A DNA stretch of 64,000 nt from Pseudomonadota bacterium (GTDB lineage Bacteria > Desulfobacterota > Desulfarculia > Desulfarculales > Desulfarculaceae): positions 62,001 to 126,000 of the forward strand of contig JAHIND010000035.1 in NCBI GenBank assembly GCA_018896025.1, written 5' to 3'. Positions 9,584-18,317 of the stretch are shown one piece after another (the first letter of the stretch is position 1; each line of letters begins with the position of its first letter). A model generated the notes under the pieces. That model worked only from the letters and a program-made list of their open reading frames with translations. It was not told where the DNA came from and did no database searches. The position numbers were made by a program, and so were the translations under genes.

Positions 9584-9656
9584 CTTGCCTCCCTTTCCGG
9601 GCAATGGCGATCACTGATTTTCCACGGTCCCCCCCGCGGCGGCCCTGGCCCCTAGC

Positions 9657-10052
9657 TTAGCGCGCGGCGTTGACCACGCCCTCCACCTCCACCAGGCCGC
9701 CCAGGGGCAGCTTGGCCACCTGCACGCAGGCCCGGGCGGGATAGCCCTCTTCGGCCGAGAAAAACTGCGCGTAAATTTTGTTCACCGTGGGGAAGTCGGC
9801 CATGTCCTGCAGGAAGATGGTGGTCTTGACCACCTGGCTCCAGTCCAGGCCCGCCGCCTTCAGCACCGCCGCGAAGTTGTTCATGGCCTGCTTGGCCTGG
9901 GCCTCCACCCCGCCTTCGGCCAGGGCCCCGGTGGCCGGTTCCAGGCCCAACTGGCCGGAGACGAACAACAGATCGCCCGCCCAGCAGGCGTGGCTGTAGG
10001 GGCCCACCGCGGCGGGGGCGTTGTCGGCGGTTACGGTCTTGCTTTTGCTCAT
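9657..10052 (-). CDS. RidA/YjgF/Rid-family enamine/imine deaminase
   Basis: A 131-residue small trimeric-type Rid protein. It has SHACWAGDLLFVSGQLGL near residue 25, GLDWSQVVKTTIFLQDMADFPTVN near 70 and YPARACVQVAKLPLGG near 105, which carries the conserved arginine used to bind 2-imino acids. An AAGGAT site precedes the ATG. Rid proteins release ammonia from reactive enamines formed by PLP enzymes or amino-acid dehydratases. In this operon it may handle an imine or 2-aminoacrylate product, for instance from the cysteine desulfidase-like protein. Alternatively it is a downstream ring-cleavage-pathway Rid enzyme, a common use of this family in catabolic operons. Confidence 0.92.
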   Translation of the reverse strand: MSKSKTVTADNAPAAVGPYSHACWAGDLLFVSGQLGLEPATGALAEGGVEAQAKQAMNNFAAVLKAAGLDWSQVVKTTIFLQDMADFPTVNKIYAQFFSAEEGYPARACVQVAKLPLGGLVEVEGVVNAAR

Positions 10053-10077
10053 GGCGATTATCCTTATTGGGCGCGGT

Positions 10078-10644
10078 CTAGGACCAGCGCCGAAAGAGTT
10101 GATGCTCTATGCCGAAACAGTCCAGGGCCTTGCCCACGCTCTGGTCGATGAGGTCCGAGATACTCTGGGGGCCGTGGTAATAGGCCGGGATGGGCGGCAG
10201 GATGGTGGCCCCGATCTCCACCGCCTGGGACATGAGCCTCAGGTGCCCGGCGTGCAGCGGGGTCTCGCGCACCATGAGCACCACCCGGCGGCGCTCCTTG
10301 AGGCAGACGTCGGCGGCGCGCACGATGAGGTTGTAGTTGAAGGAGTTGGCCACCGCCGAGAGGGTCTTGATGGTGCAGGGGGCGATGACCATGCCCTCGG
10401 TGATGAACGATCCGCTGGAAACCGCCGCGGCCATGTCCCCCACCGGGTAGACCTTGCTGGCCAGGGCCTCCACCTGATTGGGGTGGTACTTGGTCTCGAT
10501 GGTCAGGTTCAGCCGGGCGGCGTCGCTCATGATGAGGTGGGTCTCGCGGCCCAACTCCCTGAGCACCTCCAGCAAACGCACTCCATAGATGACTCCGCTG
10601 GCTCCGGTGATGCCCACGATGATTGGTTTGGCTTTATCCGCCAT
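10078..10644 (-). CDS. ubiX: UbiX-family flavin prenyltransferase
   Basis: A 188-residue flavin prenyltransferase. It makes the prenylated FMN cofactor that UbiD decarboxylases need. It has the N-terminal flavin-binding GITGASGVIYGVRLLEVL, the mid-protein SFITEGMVIAPCTIKTLSAVANS, and RRVVLMVRETPLHAGHLRLM near residue 120, which holds the family's conserved Arg-Glu. I start at the ATG at 10644 because AGGAGGA stands six bases upstream of it; an in-frame upstream start would place that site inside the gene. It lies 24 bases after the MFS gene. The UbiD partner is four genes upstream, so the pair supplies both cofactor and enzyme. Confidence 0.93.
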   Translation of the reverse strand: MADKAKPIIVGITGASGVIYGVRLLEVLRELGRETHLIMSDAARLNLTIETKYHPNQVEALASKVYPVGDMAAAVSSGSFITEGMVIAPCTIKTLSAVANSFNYNLIVRAADVCLKERRRVVLMVRETPLHAGHLRLMSQAVEIGATILPPIPAYYHGPQSISDLIDQSVGKALDCFGIEHQLFRRWS

Positions 10645-10668
10645 GATTATCCTCCTGGCCAAAAGTCG

Positions 10669-11913
10669 CTAACTTTTAGTTCCGGCCGGGGCCGGAGCCG
10701 CAGGCCGCCCCGGCGGGCCGGGGGTCCTGAGCAGCCGGGGGCTGGAAAGCGCCGCCGCCACGAAGCAGCAGAGCGCCAGCACCAAAAGGGGCGTCCGGTA
10801 GGTGCCCGACAGGGACACCAGATAGCCGCTGAACCACCCGGCGATGAGCCCGGCCCAGGCCTTGCCGGTGATGGTCAGCCCCCAGTTGGCCGTGGCGTTG
10901 CTTGCTCCAAAGTAATCCCCCACCATGGCCGCGTAAAGCACGAAGGGCGCGCCACCCAACAGCCCGGCCAAAAACACCACCCCCACGAAAACCCACGGTT
11001 GGCTGCCGAACAGTCCCAGGGACAGCATGCACAGCCCCAATAGGCTGAAGAACAGCAGCATGGTCCTTTCCCGGCCCAGGTAGTCCGAGACCACCCCGCC
11101 CACGATGCGGCTGAAGCCGTTGCCCAGGGGGAAGGCCACCATCACCAAGGCGAACAAGGTGCCGCTTATGCCGAATTCCTGGGCGATCATCTTCAGGTGC
11201 GAGGCGAACATGAGCACCGTGGCGATAATAAGAGTAAAGCCCAGGTAGATTATCTGCCACTGGTGAGTTGCCACCATCTGCACTGGCCGGTACTGCGCCG
11301 TGGCGGGCTGCTCCGGCCGACGCTGGTTCAGGCGTTGCTCCCAATCCCCGGAGGGATAGCTGTAGAGCAGGGCCAGGGGCAAGAGCGCCGCGGCCATGGC
11401 CAGGGACAGATACCAAAAGGTTTCCCGCCAGCCGAACAGCTCCAGGCTGTCCTGGAGAAAAAAGTTGAAGAACAGAGTGCCGGCCCCGAAGCCGAACTCC
11501 ACCACCCCGGTGGCCAGGCCCCGCTTACGGGGAAACCACTTCAGGGCGGTGGCGGTGGAGATGCCGTTCAAGGCCCCCACCCCCAGGCCCCCCATACCGT
11601 AGTAGAGGCACAGCTCCAGGGGGCTGGTGGCATAGGAGGCGGCCAGCATGCCCGCCCCCACCAGACAGGCCGCCAAAAGGCAGGGCCTGCGGGGCCCGGC
11701 GGCGTCGGCGTACATGCCCGAAAAGGGCTGCACCAGGGTGGCCGCCAAAATGAGCACCGTAAAGGTGAGCCCAACCTGCTCCAGGGACCAGCCCTCTTGC
11801 CGGGTGATGGTGAAGGCGAACAGGAACCAGGAGTACTGGTAGATGCTGATGATCATCTTGACGCAGATCGCCGCGCCCATCAGCACCCAGCGATAATAAC
11901 CGCTGTTTTGCAT
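10669..11913 (-). CDS. MFS transporter, oxalate/formate antiporter-like
   Basis: A 414-residue major-facilitator protein with about 12 hydrophobic segments. The loop 2-3 region reads GMYADAAGPRRP, the family's DxxG-R-type motif. The stretch GLGVGALNGISTATALKWFPRKRGLATG near residue 100 resembles the OFA (oxalate:formate antiporter) group, which moves small organic anions. A central cytoplasmic loop is rich in Arg, Gln and Pro. Lying between the UbiD and UbiX genes, it may import the acid to be decarboxylated or export its product. The same operon also has a TAXI/TRAP importer, so an export or exchange role is plausible. Confidence 0.86.
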   Translation of the reverse strand: MQNSGYYRWVLMGAAICVKMIISIYQYSWFLFAFTITRQEGWSLEQVGLTFTVLILAATLVQPFSGMYADAAGPRRPCLLAACLVGAGMLAASYATSPLELCLYYGMGGLGVGALNGISTATALKWFPRKRGLATGVVEFGFGAGTLFFNFFLQDSLELFGWRETFWYLSLAMAAALLPLALLYSYPSGDWEQRLNQRRPEQPATAQYRPVQMVATHQWQIIYLGFTLIIATVLMFASHLKMIAQEFGISGTLFALVMVAFPLGNGFSRIVGGVVSDYLGRERTMLLFFSLLGLCMLSLGLFGSQPWVFVGVVFLAGLLGGAPFVLYAAMVGDYFGASNATANWGLTITGKAWAGLIAGWFSGYLVSLSGTYRTPLLVLALCCFVAAALSSPRLLRTPGPPGRPAAPAPAGTKS

Positions 11914-11985
11914 CCGCCTCCTCGTTGGTCCCAGGCATCATATCCATCGGCCCGGTCCTCCCCCGGCCCGGCATTGCCATGCGCG

Positions 11986-12022
11986 CCGGACGGAGCGGGC
12001 CGCCGTGGCCCGCTCCGTCCGG
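11986..12022. terminator. Long perfect hairpin between the MFS and zinc-ribbon genes
   Basis: A 16-bp perfect GC-rich stem (11986-12001 with 12007-12022) has a five-base loop. A five-T run follows only on the plus strand, at 12023-12027. Both neighbours are on the minus strand, where there is no U tract. In the direction of transcription this is therefore a strong intra-operon RNA structure more than a classic terminator. It could tune MFS expression or stabilise the upstream mRNA. Confidence 0.55.
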
Positions 12023-12048
12023 TTTTTCCACCACGGGACTGGCCGCGG

Positions 12049-12231
12049 TTACTCGCCCCAGGTCATGGGGGAGTCTTCCTTGGCGAACTCCAGGTGGCAG
12101 AAGGGGCAGTGCAAGGGGATATTGTCGTACTGCGGCTCGTAGAAAAGCCGGTCAATGTAGTAAAGCTCTTTGCAGCCCGGGCAGGTGACCCAGACGTCCT
12201 TGGGGTTTCCAACTTTCTCAATAGTGATCAT
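12049..12231 (-). CDS. Small zinc-ribbon protein linked to UbiD
   Basis: A 60-residue protein with two CxxC pairs: VTCPGCKELYYIDR near residues 16-20 and LHCPFCHLEF near 41-45. This spacing is that of a zinc ribbon or rubredoxin-like knuckle. An AAAGGAT site precedes the ATG, and the gene sits 24 bases after ubiD. I do not recognise a named family. Some anaerobic UbiD-type decarboxylases have small extra subunits, so a subunit or maturation role is a reasonable guess. Size, clean start and tight spacing argue that it is a real gene. Confidence 0.8.
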   Translation of the reverse strand: MITIEKVGNPKDVWVTCPGCKELYYIDRLFYEPQYDNIPLHCPFCHLEFAKEDSPMTWGE

Positions 12232-12255
12232 GACGCCTATCCTTTAAAGCCCCGC

Positions 12256-13698
12256 CTAGGAAGAGGTGGGGTAATTGCTCAACAGGCTGGAGTCCACGAA
12301 GTCCTCGAGTTGGATGGCCGCGGCCACATCCTCGGGGGTTTTGTTGACCATTTGATAGAAGCGGGGCAACCCGTTGCCGATGGGCGGAGGCATGGTGGCG
12401 TCGATGCCGCCCCGGGTGCCGATGTTGCCCGGCGAGGGGACGCTGGGGTCCAAGGGGAACACCGCCGCGCCTTCCACCACCACCAAGTCCCTGTCCCACT
12501 GGCTGCGGTAGGCGATGGACCACATGATGTCGCTCTCGTTGAACAGGTCCATGTCCTCGTCGATGACGAACACGTGCTTCAGGCGGCTGTCGCAAGGCAG
12601 GGTGGCCATGATGGCTTCCTTGCCGATGCCCGGCCTAGTCTTCTTTACCTGCACGTAGACGTGGTTGCGCCGCCCGGAGATGGGCACGAAGACGTTCATC
12701 AGCTCGGGGATCACGCTCTTGACCACGTTGTAGATGCGCGCCTCCAGGGGGAAGTTGCCCAACAGCACCAGGTGGTCGGCCAGGCCCACGCCTAGGCCGT
12801 GGTAGATGGCGTCCTTGCGGTAAGTGACGCATTTGACGTCGATGACCGGGCTGGGGCGCTGGGGTCCGATGTAGCCGGGGTATTCGCCGAAGGGGCCCTC
12901 GGCCTCGAAGACCTCGCGGGGCACGTAGCCCTCAATGACCATCTCGGCGTCGGCCGGGACCATGATGTCCTCGCCGAACAGCTCGCTGGGCACCAGCTTG
13001 ACCGCCTCACCCATGACCCCGCCCATGGAGGGATAGTGGCTCTCGGGGTAGGCCAGGCGCGACTGGGCCCCGGAGATGCCCGCCGGGTGATGGCCGATCC
13101 AGATGGCCACGGGCATGTCCTTGCCCTGTCCCCACCACTTCCAGATGTTCTGCATGCTGTGGCTGGTCACCGCGGGCCAGTAGCCGGTGCGCCGGGGGCT
13201 CTTCACCCAGATGCGCTGCAGGCTGCAGTTGTCGATGCCCGTGTCGGGGTCGTAGTTGCACACGAAGCCGGTGCCGATGTAGGGCCCGGGGTCCATGTAG
13301 TTGTGGGTGAGGATAGGGAACTTGAGCAGGTTGATCTGGTCGCCGGTCTCGATCACTTCCTTGACCGGGGCCTCGTCCTTGGACACCTTCACCGGGGGGA
13401 TGCGGTTGGACACCTTCTGGGCGTAGTCCATGGCGATGCGGCGGTGGTCCAGGCCCAGGGCGTCGGCGCAGAGCTCGCGGCTGGCGGTGAGGTTGGTCAC
13501 CACCGGGAAGGCGCTCTCGGTGCCGTCGTCCAGGATGGGATGCTCAACGATGATAACCGGATATTTGCGCAAGGCGTCCAGCTTGCGCTGCAGGGCCGAG
13601 ATTTCGTAGGCGACCTTCATGGGCTTTTTAACCCTCAGGATCACCTCCGGCCTTTCCTTCTCCAGTTGCTCCAGGTAGGTCCTCAAATTTTTAGCCAT
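12256..13698 (-). CDS. ubiD: UbiD-family prenylated-FMN-dependent decarboxylase
   Basis: A 480-residue UbiD-family enzyme that (de)carboxylates aromatic, heteroaromatic or unsaturated acids using prFMN. The catalytic Arg-Glu-Glu set is visible as the Arg in LQRIWV (about residue 162) and the two Glu of EAEGPFGEYPGY (about 267 and 272). Other family segments are AIWIGHHPA near 198 and the C-terminal GIDATMPPPIGNG near 437. An AGAGAGGT site precedes the ATG. It is followed by a zinc-ribbon protein, an MFS carrier and UbiX, and preceded by a TRAP importer. The substrate is unknown; a small hetero- or carbocyclic acid delivered by the importer is the simplest reading. Confidence 0.93.
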   Translation of the reverse strand: MAKNLRTYLEQLEKERPEVILRVKKPMKVAYEISALQRKLDALRKYPVIIVEHPILDDGTESAFPVVTNLTASRELCADALGLDHRRIAMDYAQKVSNRIPPVKVSKDEAPVKEVIETGDQINLLKFPILTHNYMDPGPYIGTGFVCNYDPDTGIDNCSLQRIWVKSPRRTGYWPAVTSHSMQNIWKWWGQGKDMPVAIWIGHHPAGISGAQSRLAYPESHYPSMGGVMGEAVKLVPSELFGEDIMVPADAEMVIEGYVPREVFEAEGPFGEYPGYIGPQRPSPVIDVKCVTYRKDAIYHGLGVGLADHLVLLGNFPLEARIYNVVKSVIPELMNVFVPISGRRNHVYVQVKKTRPGIGKEAIMATLPCDSRLKHVFVIDEDMDLFNESDIMWSIAYRSQWDRDLVVVEGAAVFPLDPSVPSPGNIGTRGGIDATMPPPIGNGLPRFYQMVNKTPEDVAAAIQLEDFVDSSLLSNYPTSS

Positions 13699-13802
13699 GA
13701 TTTTTTACCTCTCTTCTGGGTAAGCACGATGCCATGCCCAGTTCCACCGAGCCCCAGCCCCGAGGGGATCAAAGGCCAGGACTGCGGCACGGCGTAGCGT
13801 CC

Positions 13803-15683
13803 TCAGGCCCGGCCAATGGCGGCTGGTTGGGCCGGGCGATATTTGTAGGCGCAGAAAACGGCCGCCGCCAACACTGCGAAACCGGCCAGGTTAAGGACCA
13901 GCGAAGACAGGCTGGCCCACATTACAACTCCCGCCGCGAAGAACAGCCCGCGCTGGTAGCTTTTGAGGCGCGCACTGAAAACTCCCATGATGGCGGCGGA
14001 GAAACTGATGACGATGAGCCCCACCTTCAGCACGTCGAAGGTTATCTCGGTCCAGCTGCCCATGAGCATCAGCGCAGGGTAGCTGGCCAACAAGAAGGGG
14101 ATGGCGTAGATGGTCAGGCCCATCCAGCAGGCCTTGAGGCCCACCTCGGAGCTGTTGGCCCCGGCGATGCCCGCCCCGGCATAGGCGGCCAACGCCACCG
14201 GGGGGGTGATCATGGACAGGTTGGCGAAGAAGAAGCCGAAGAAGTGGGCGGTGATCACCGGCACCCCGCCCTTGATCAAGGCGGGTATGGCCAGGATGGC
14301 CACGGTGATGTAGGCCGCGCTGGTGGGCATGCCCATGCCCAGCACCATGCAGATCAGCGAGGTGATGATTAGTAGCCACACCACGCTGTCGCCCGCGAAG
14401 GCCAGGATCAGGTCGCTGAACTTGAGCCCCAGGGAGGTCAGGGTCAACACTCCCACGATGATGCCCGCTATGGCGCAGGGTATGGCCACGGCCACGCAGG
14501 CCTTGGCCCCGTCCTCCAGGGCCTTTACGAACAAGCCGAAGTCCTTCCACTGACGGCTGATGACCAAGGGTATGGCCGAAACCACCACCGCGCTCAGGAT
14601 GGCCATGGTGGCGGCCAGGGTGATGGAGTAGCCGGCGGACAGGTAGTAGATGATCACCACCACCGGGATGAACATGTAGCTCTTCTTGATGGCCATGCCC
14701 CAGAAGGCCTTGCGATCTTCCTCGGCGGTCTGCAAGTTGTGCTTGACCGCCTCGAAGTGCACCACCGCGTACACCACGATGTAGTACAGGATGGAGGGAA
14801 TGATGGCGGCCACGGCTATGGACCAGTAGGGAATCTGGGTCAGCTCGGCCATGATGAAGGCCGCCGCGCCCATGATGGGCGGCACGATCTGGCTGCCCGT
14901 GGAGGCCAAGGCCTCAATGGCTGCGGCCGAGGCCGGGTTGTAGCCGGCCCGCTTCATCATGGGGATGGTGAAGGAGCCCGAGGTGGAGACGTTGGCCACC
15001 GCGCTGCCGCTGATGGTGCCCAACAGGCTGCTGCTGATCACCGCCACCTTGCCCGGCCCGCCCTTGAGGCCTCCGGCCACGGACACCGCCAGGTCGTTGT
15101 AGAACTCGCCCAGGCGGCCGTATTTCAAAAACGCCCCGAAGAGCACGAACAGGAACACGTAGATGGTCGAAACCCTCAGCGGTATGCCGAAGATGCCTTC
15201 CTGGGTGAGTACCATGAACTCGGTGAAGCTGTCGCCGGTCACCGAACTGTGCCCGATGTTGCCCGGCAGCAGATAACCGAAAAAGGCGTAGCCGATGGCC
15301 ACCAGGCCCAGGATGGAAAGGCCCCAGCCCATCACCCGGCGCCCCGCCTCCAGCACCAGGAAGATGAGCACCACGCAGACCACCACGTCGCTGATCTCCA
15401 CGTCGGAGACGAAACGTATGCGCTCTGAAATCCTGGTGTAGCTCAGCAGCATGTAGACGCCCACCGCGCCGGACAGGAGGGCCAGGAGGTAGTCGGACCA
15501 ACTGCCCTGATTGAGCTTGGCCGGACCCGGTTTCAGCAAGAAGGCCAAAATCAGGGCGAAGGACAGGTGCATGAACTCCAACTGGAGGATGTCCAGGTCA
15601 AAGGTGATGGAGTTGTAGAGCTGGGCTACAGACCAGGCTATGGCCACCGTGGATATAACGTAACTCTTGGCCGTAAGTTGCAT
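13803..15683 (-). CDS. TRAP transporter fused permease (4TM-12TM)
   Basis: A 626-residue membrane protein combining the small DctQ-like part (roughly residues 1-130) and the large DctM-like part. This fusion is the usual partner of TAXI-type receptors. Diagnostic stretches of the large part include KGGPGKVAVISSSLLGTISGSAVANVSTSGSFTIPMMKRAGY near residue 185 and GMGMPTSAAYITVAILAIPALIKGG near 450. It lies 73 bases after the TAXI receptor gene and has an AAGGATC ribosome-binding site. It imports an organic acid using an ion gradient. Confidence 0.93.
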   Translation of the reverse strand: MQLTAKSYVISTVAIAWSVAQLYNSITFDLDILQLEFMHLSFALILAFLLKPGPAKLNQGSWSDYLLALLSGAVGVYMLLSYTRISERIRFVSDVEISDVVVCVVLIFLVLEAGRRVMGWGLSILGLVAIGYAFFGYLLPGNIGHSSVTGDSFTEFMVLTQEGIFGIPLRVSTIYVFLFVLFGAFLKYGRLGEFYNDLAVSVAGGLKGGPGKVAVISSSLLGTISGSAVANVSTSGSFTIPMMKRAGYNPASAAAIEALASTGSQIVPPIMGAAAFIMAELTQIPYWSIAVAAIIPSILYYIVVYAVVHFEAVKHNLQTAEEDRKAFWGMAIKKSYMFIPVVVIIYYLSAGYSITLAATMAILSAVVVSAIPLVISRQWKDFGLFVKALEDGAKACVAVAIPCAIAGIIVGVLTLTSLGLKFSDLILAFAGDSVVWLLIITSLICMVLGMGMPTSAAYITVAILAIPALIKGGVPVITAHFFGFFFANLSMITPPVALAAYAGAGIAGANSSEVGLKACWMGLTIYAIPFLLASYPALMLMGSWTEITFDVLKVGLIVISFSAAIMGVFSARLKSYQRGLFFAAGVVMWASLSSLVLNLAGFAVLAAAVFCAYKYRPAQPAAIGRA

Positions 15684-15756
15684 ACCGCGTGATCCTTGGT
15701 AGGGTGCGGCTCCCGGCCCGGAGGGCCGGGAGCCTGCGCCCGTTGTAGCTCAGCCT

Positions 15757-16755
15757 CTACTTGATGTAGCCGGCTTCCTTGTAGTACTTCATGGCCCCGG
15801 GATGCAGGGGCAGAGGCACGTCGGGAGCGAGTTGGGGACGGAAAGTCGCCGCGCCCTTGTAGGTGGCCACCAATTCCGCGCGGTTTTCGCAGACGGCCTT
15901 GGTGATCTTGTAGGCGATGTCGTTGGGCATCTTGTCGGTGGCCATGAGCAGGGTGGCGAAGCCCAGCACCTGCACCGGCTTTTCAACGCCGCGGAAAGCG
16001 CCCTTGGGCAGGGTGCTCATGCGGTAGCCGTACTTGCCCACCAACTGCGCGCCAACCTTGGCGCCCATGGGCAGGAAGCGAATCTTGGTCAGGGTGGAAA
16101 GCTGGGTCCAGGAGGGGTGGCCCGGAGTGCTCACGTGAGCAAAGGCGTCAGCCTGGCCGTCTTTCATCATCTCCACGGCGGTGGGGAAGGAAACGTTGGT
16201 AACCTTGCCGCCCCAAGACTCGATGTCCTCGTAGGTGATGCCGTAAGCCTTGAGCACCGTCTTGGTGGCCCACTCGCCGCTGCTGCCCTTGGGCAGAAGC
16301 ACCAGGCGAATGGGGTACTTCTTGGCCTTGAGCTCCTCGAAGCTGCTCACCGGCACGTTGCCTCGCACGGAGAACAGGTACCAATAGGTGTCCAGGTTGC
16401 CCACCAGCATCTTGATCTCGGGCATCTTCTCCTTGTAGGGAGACTCGCCGCGGATGGCCAGGCCGGTCTCTACCGGGAAGCCCAGGGCGATGTTGGCCTT
16501 GTCCTTGTGCAGCAGCAGGGGGTTGCCCACGCCGCCGCTGTAGGGCAGCACGTCGGTGGTGGTGCCCTTGGGCAGGGCGGCCTGCATGATCTTGGCCATG
16601 GTCTGGGCCATGATGTACCAGCCGCTGCCGCTCTTGAAGGTGGCCATGGAAAGCTTCTGGGGACCGGAGTCGCCGGCCATGGCCTGGCCGCTCAGAGCCA
16701 GGCAAAGTACCGCTATCGCGACGATCCCTACGAGTTTAAACCTAGGTTTACGCAT
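15757..16755 (-). CDS. TAXI-family TRAP transporter solute receptor
   Basis: A 332-residue periplasmic receptor. The signal peptide runs from MRKPRFKLVGIVAIAVLCLA to about QAMAG. The mature N-terminus (KLSMATFKSGSGWYIMAQTMAKIMQAAL) is the TAXI-family strand and helix, and a GGVGNPLLLHKDKANIALG segment follows near residue 70. I start at the ATG at 16755, preceded by AGGAAG; upstream in-frame codons give no signal peptide. Its partner permease is the next gene. TAXI receptors bind glutamate, 2-oxoglutarate or other organic anions. Specificity here should match the catabolic genes of the same operon. Confidence 0.93.
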   Translation of the reverse strand: MRKPRFKLVGIVAIAVLCLALSGQAMAGDSGPQKLSMATFKSGSGWYIMAQTMAKIMQAALPKGTTTDVLPYSGGVGNPLLLHKDKANIALGFPVETGLAIRGESPYKEKMPEIKMLVGNLDTYWYLFSVRGNVPVSSFEELKAKKYPIRLVLLPKGSSGEWATKTVLKAYGITYEDIESWGGKVTNVSFPTAVEMMKDGQADAFAHVSTPGHPSWTQLSTLTKIRFLPMGAKVGAQLVGKYGYRMSTLPKGAFRGVEKPVQVLGFATLLMATDKMPNDIAYKITKAVCENRAELVATYKGAATFRPQLAPDVPLPLHPGAMKYYKEAGYIK

Positions 16756-16816
16756 GCTTCCTACCTTTCCGCTAATTTGATTCCAACGATGATGACTCTC
16801 CTGATGCTTACCTGTC

Positions 16817-17290
16817 CTAACTCCCCAGTTCAAATTTAAAATCGCAATAGGGGCCCCCGGACATTATCGTCGTGGTGCGCCTCATGCGTATGCCGGAGTT
16901 GAAACCCTTGGCAAACGCCGCGTCCCGTCCGCACGAAAGAACCTGTCCGAGCTCCTCGTAGCCCAAATCGCGATACATCTCCGCGTACCGGCAGCGGGTC
17001 ACCTTGAAGACCAGCTTGTCCTTGTCCATTTCCTCAAGCTCGATCTCCAGGGCCCCGCCCTGTTTCCACATGTCCGGAGCCTTGTGAAAGTGCTCCATGG
17101 TGTTGCCGCCCAAGGCCTGGGCAAACTGGGCCCCGGCCTCCTCGGCCAGGCGCTGCACCACCTTGTCCACCTCGGCCAGGGCCTTGTCCTTGCCCATGGC
17201 CTCAGAGAACTGCTCGATCAGGGGCCCGGCGGTGCGGGCCTCGATCTCGCGGCGGGTCAATAGCTCTATTTTGGTTAGATCCGCAGCCAT
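16817..17290 (-). CDS. L-2-amino-thiazoline-4-carboxylate (ATC) hydrolase-family protein
   Basis: A 157-residue cytoplasmic protein. Its C-terminal half, with TRCRYAEMYRDLGYEELGQVLSCGRDAAFAKGFN followed by SGGPYCDFKFE, is typical of the ATC-hydrolase family. The characterised member opens the ring of 2-amino-thiazoline-4-carboxylate to N-carbamoyl-cysteine, but many relatives in anaerobes have no known function. The conserved cysteines in LSCGRD and PYCDF are present. It lies 61 bases before the TAXI receptor gene and 25 after the nitroreductase. The upstream cysteine desulfidase-like gene makes a sulfur-containing substrate conceivable, though this is inference only. Confidence 0.78.
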   Translation of the reverse strand: MAADLTKIELLTRREIEARTAGPLIEQFSEAMGKDKALAEVDKVVQRLAEEAGAQFAQALGGNTMEHFHKAPDMWKQGGALEIELEEMDKDKLVFKVTRCRYAEMYRDLGYEELGQVLSCGRDAAFAKGFNSGIRMRRTTTIMSGGPYCDFKFELGS

Positions 17291-17315
17291 TATCTCTCTC
17301 TCGCGCCCGTGGGGC

Positions 17316-18209
17316 CTACTTGCCCCTGGTGAGCATCATGTCCTTGAGCGGCATGCGCAGGGACTTGATGGAGGCCACCGAGGGCCAGCCGATGGCCAGG
17401 TGCAGGGCCTGCTCGATGTTGTCGGGCAGGCCGTACTTCTTCTTGAAGCGGGCGGCGGTCTTGTCGGTGCAGGTGAGCCACACCGCGCCCAGGCCCAGGG
17501 CGTGGGCCATCAGGCACATGTGGTCGCCGGCGGCCGCGCAGTCCAGCATCATGTTGTGCGGCACCAGGCGGTCGTGGCCCACGGTCTCGTAGATGGCCTT
17601 GTCGTAGCAGATCACGATGATGGTGCAGCGGTTGGCCGGGGTGGGGATGTCGCTCCACACCATTTTCATCTCTTCGGGGTCATTGATCACCGCGAAGCGC
17701 ACCACGTTGAGGTTGCAGCCGTTGGGGGCGGCCCGGCCCGCCTCCATGATCTGCTCCAGCATGTCCTGGGGCACCGGCTTGTCCTGCACCCAGTCGCGGA
17801 TGGAGCGGCGGTCCCAGATGAGCTTTTTCACCACCGCCATCTGGTCGGCGTTGAACTTCTCGGGCAGGGGCTCGTCGATGGAGACCTTCTCCCCGGCCCG
17901 GATCTTGGCGGCCAGGTCCAGGTACTTTTTGCCCCATTGCAGGTCCGGGTCGTCCATGGGGAAGCCCCGCTCGCTCAGCACCTCCCAGCAGATCTGGGCC
18001 TGGGTGCCGAAGATGGGGGTGGCCTTCTTGTCGCCCACCAGGATGGGGTATATCTCCACCTCGATGGTGTGGTGCACCCGCTCGCGGAACAGGGCCCTCA
18101 GGCAGGTGGGGTCCATGGCCATGAGGTCCTGCCTGGTGTATTCGCCGTAAAGCCAGCGAACGGTATCGGCGCTGGCGGAAGAATGTAGCTCGTCGAATTT
18201 TTCGGTCAT
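17316..18209 (-). CDS. Nitroreductase-family flavoprotein with N-terminal extension
   Basis: A 297-residue protein. The nitroreductase fold begins near residue 128 with RRSIRDWVQDKPVPQDMLEQIMEAGRAAPNGCNLN, the FMN-binding Arg-Arg-Ser region. LGLGAVWLTC lies near 240. The first ~125 residues are an extension not found in short nitroreductases and contain a cluster of acidic and aromatic residues (for example QICWEVLSERGFPMDDPDLQWGKKYLD). GAGGAGG precedes the ATG. Family members reduce nitro groups, enones or flavin-linked substrates or do reductive dehalogenation. In this operon it may carry out a redox step on the degraded ring acid. Confidence 0.85.
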   Translation of the reverse strand: MTEKFDELHSSASADTVRWLYGEYTRQDLMAMDPTCLRALFRERVHHTIEVEIYPILVGDKKATPIFGTQAQICWEVLSERGFPMDDPDLQWGKKYLDLAAKIRAGEKVSIDEPLPEKFNADQMAVVKKLIWDRRSIRDWVQDKPVPQDMLEQIMEAGRAAPNGCNLNVVRFAVINDPEEMKMVWSDIPTPANRCTIIVICYDKAIYETVGHDRLVPHNMMLDCAAAGDHMCLMAHALGLGAVWLTCTDKTAARFKKKYGLPDNIEQALHLAIGWPSVASIKSLRMPLKDMMLTRGK

Positions 18210-18317
18210 CTCAGCCTCCTCAAACGGTTGCCATATCCTTGGCCTCTGGGGCCCAGCAAGCGGCGGACCTGGGGCGAAGCTTGGAGCCCCGGCCCGGACG
18301 CCGCTTTTTATCCTCGA

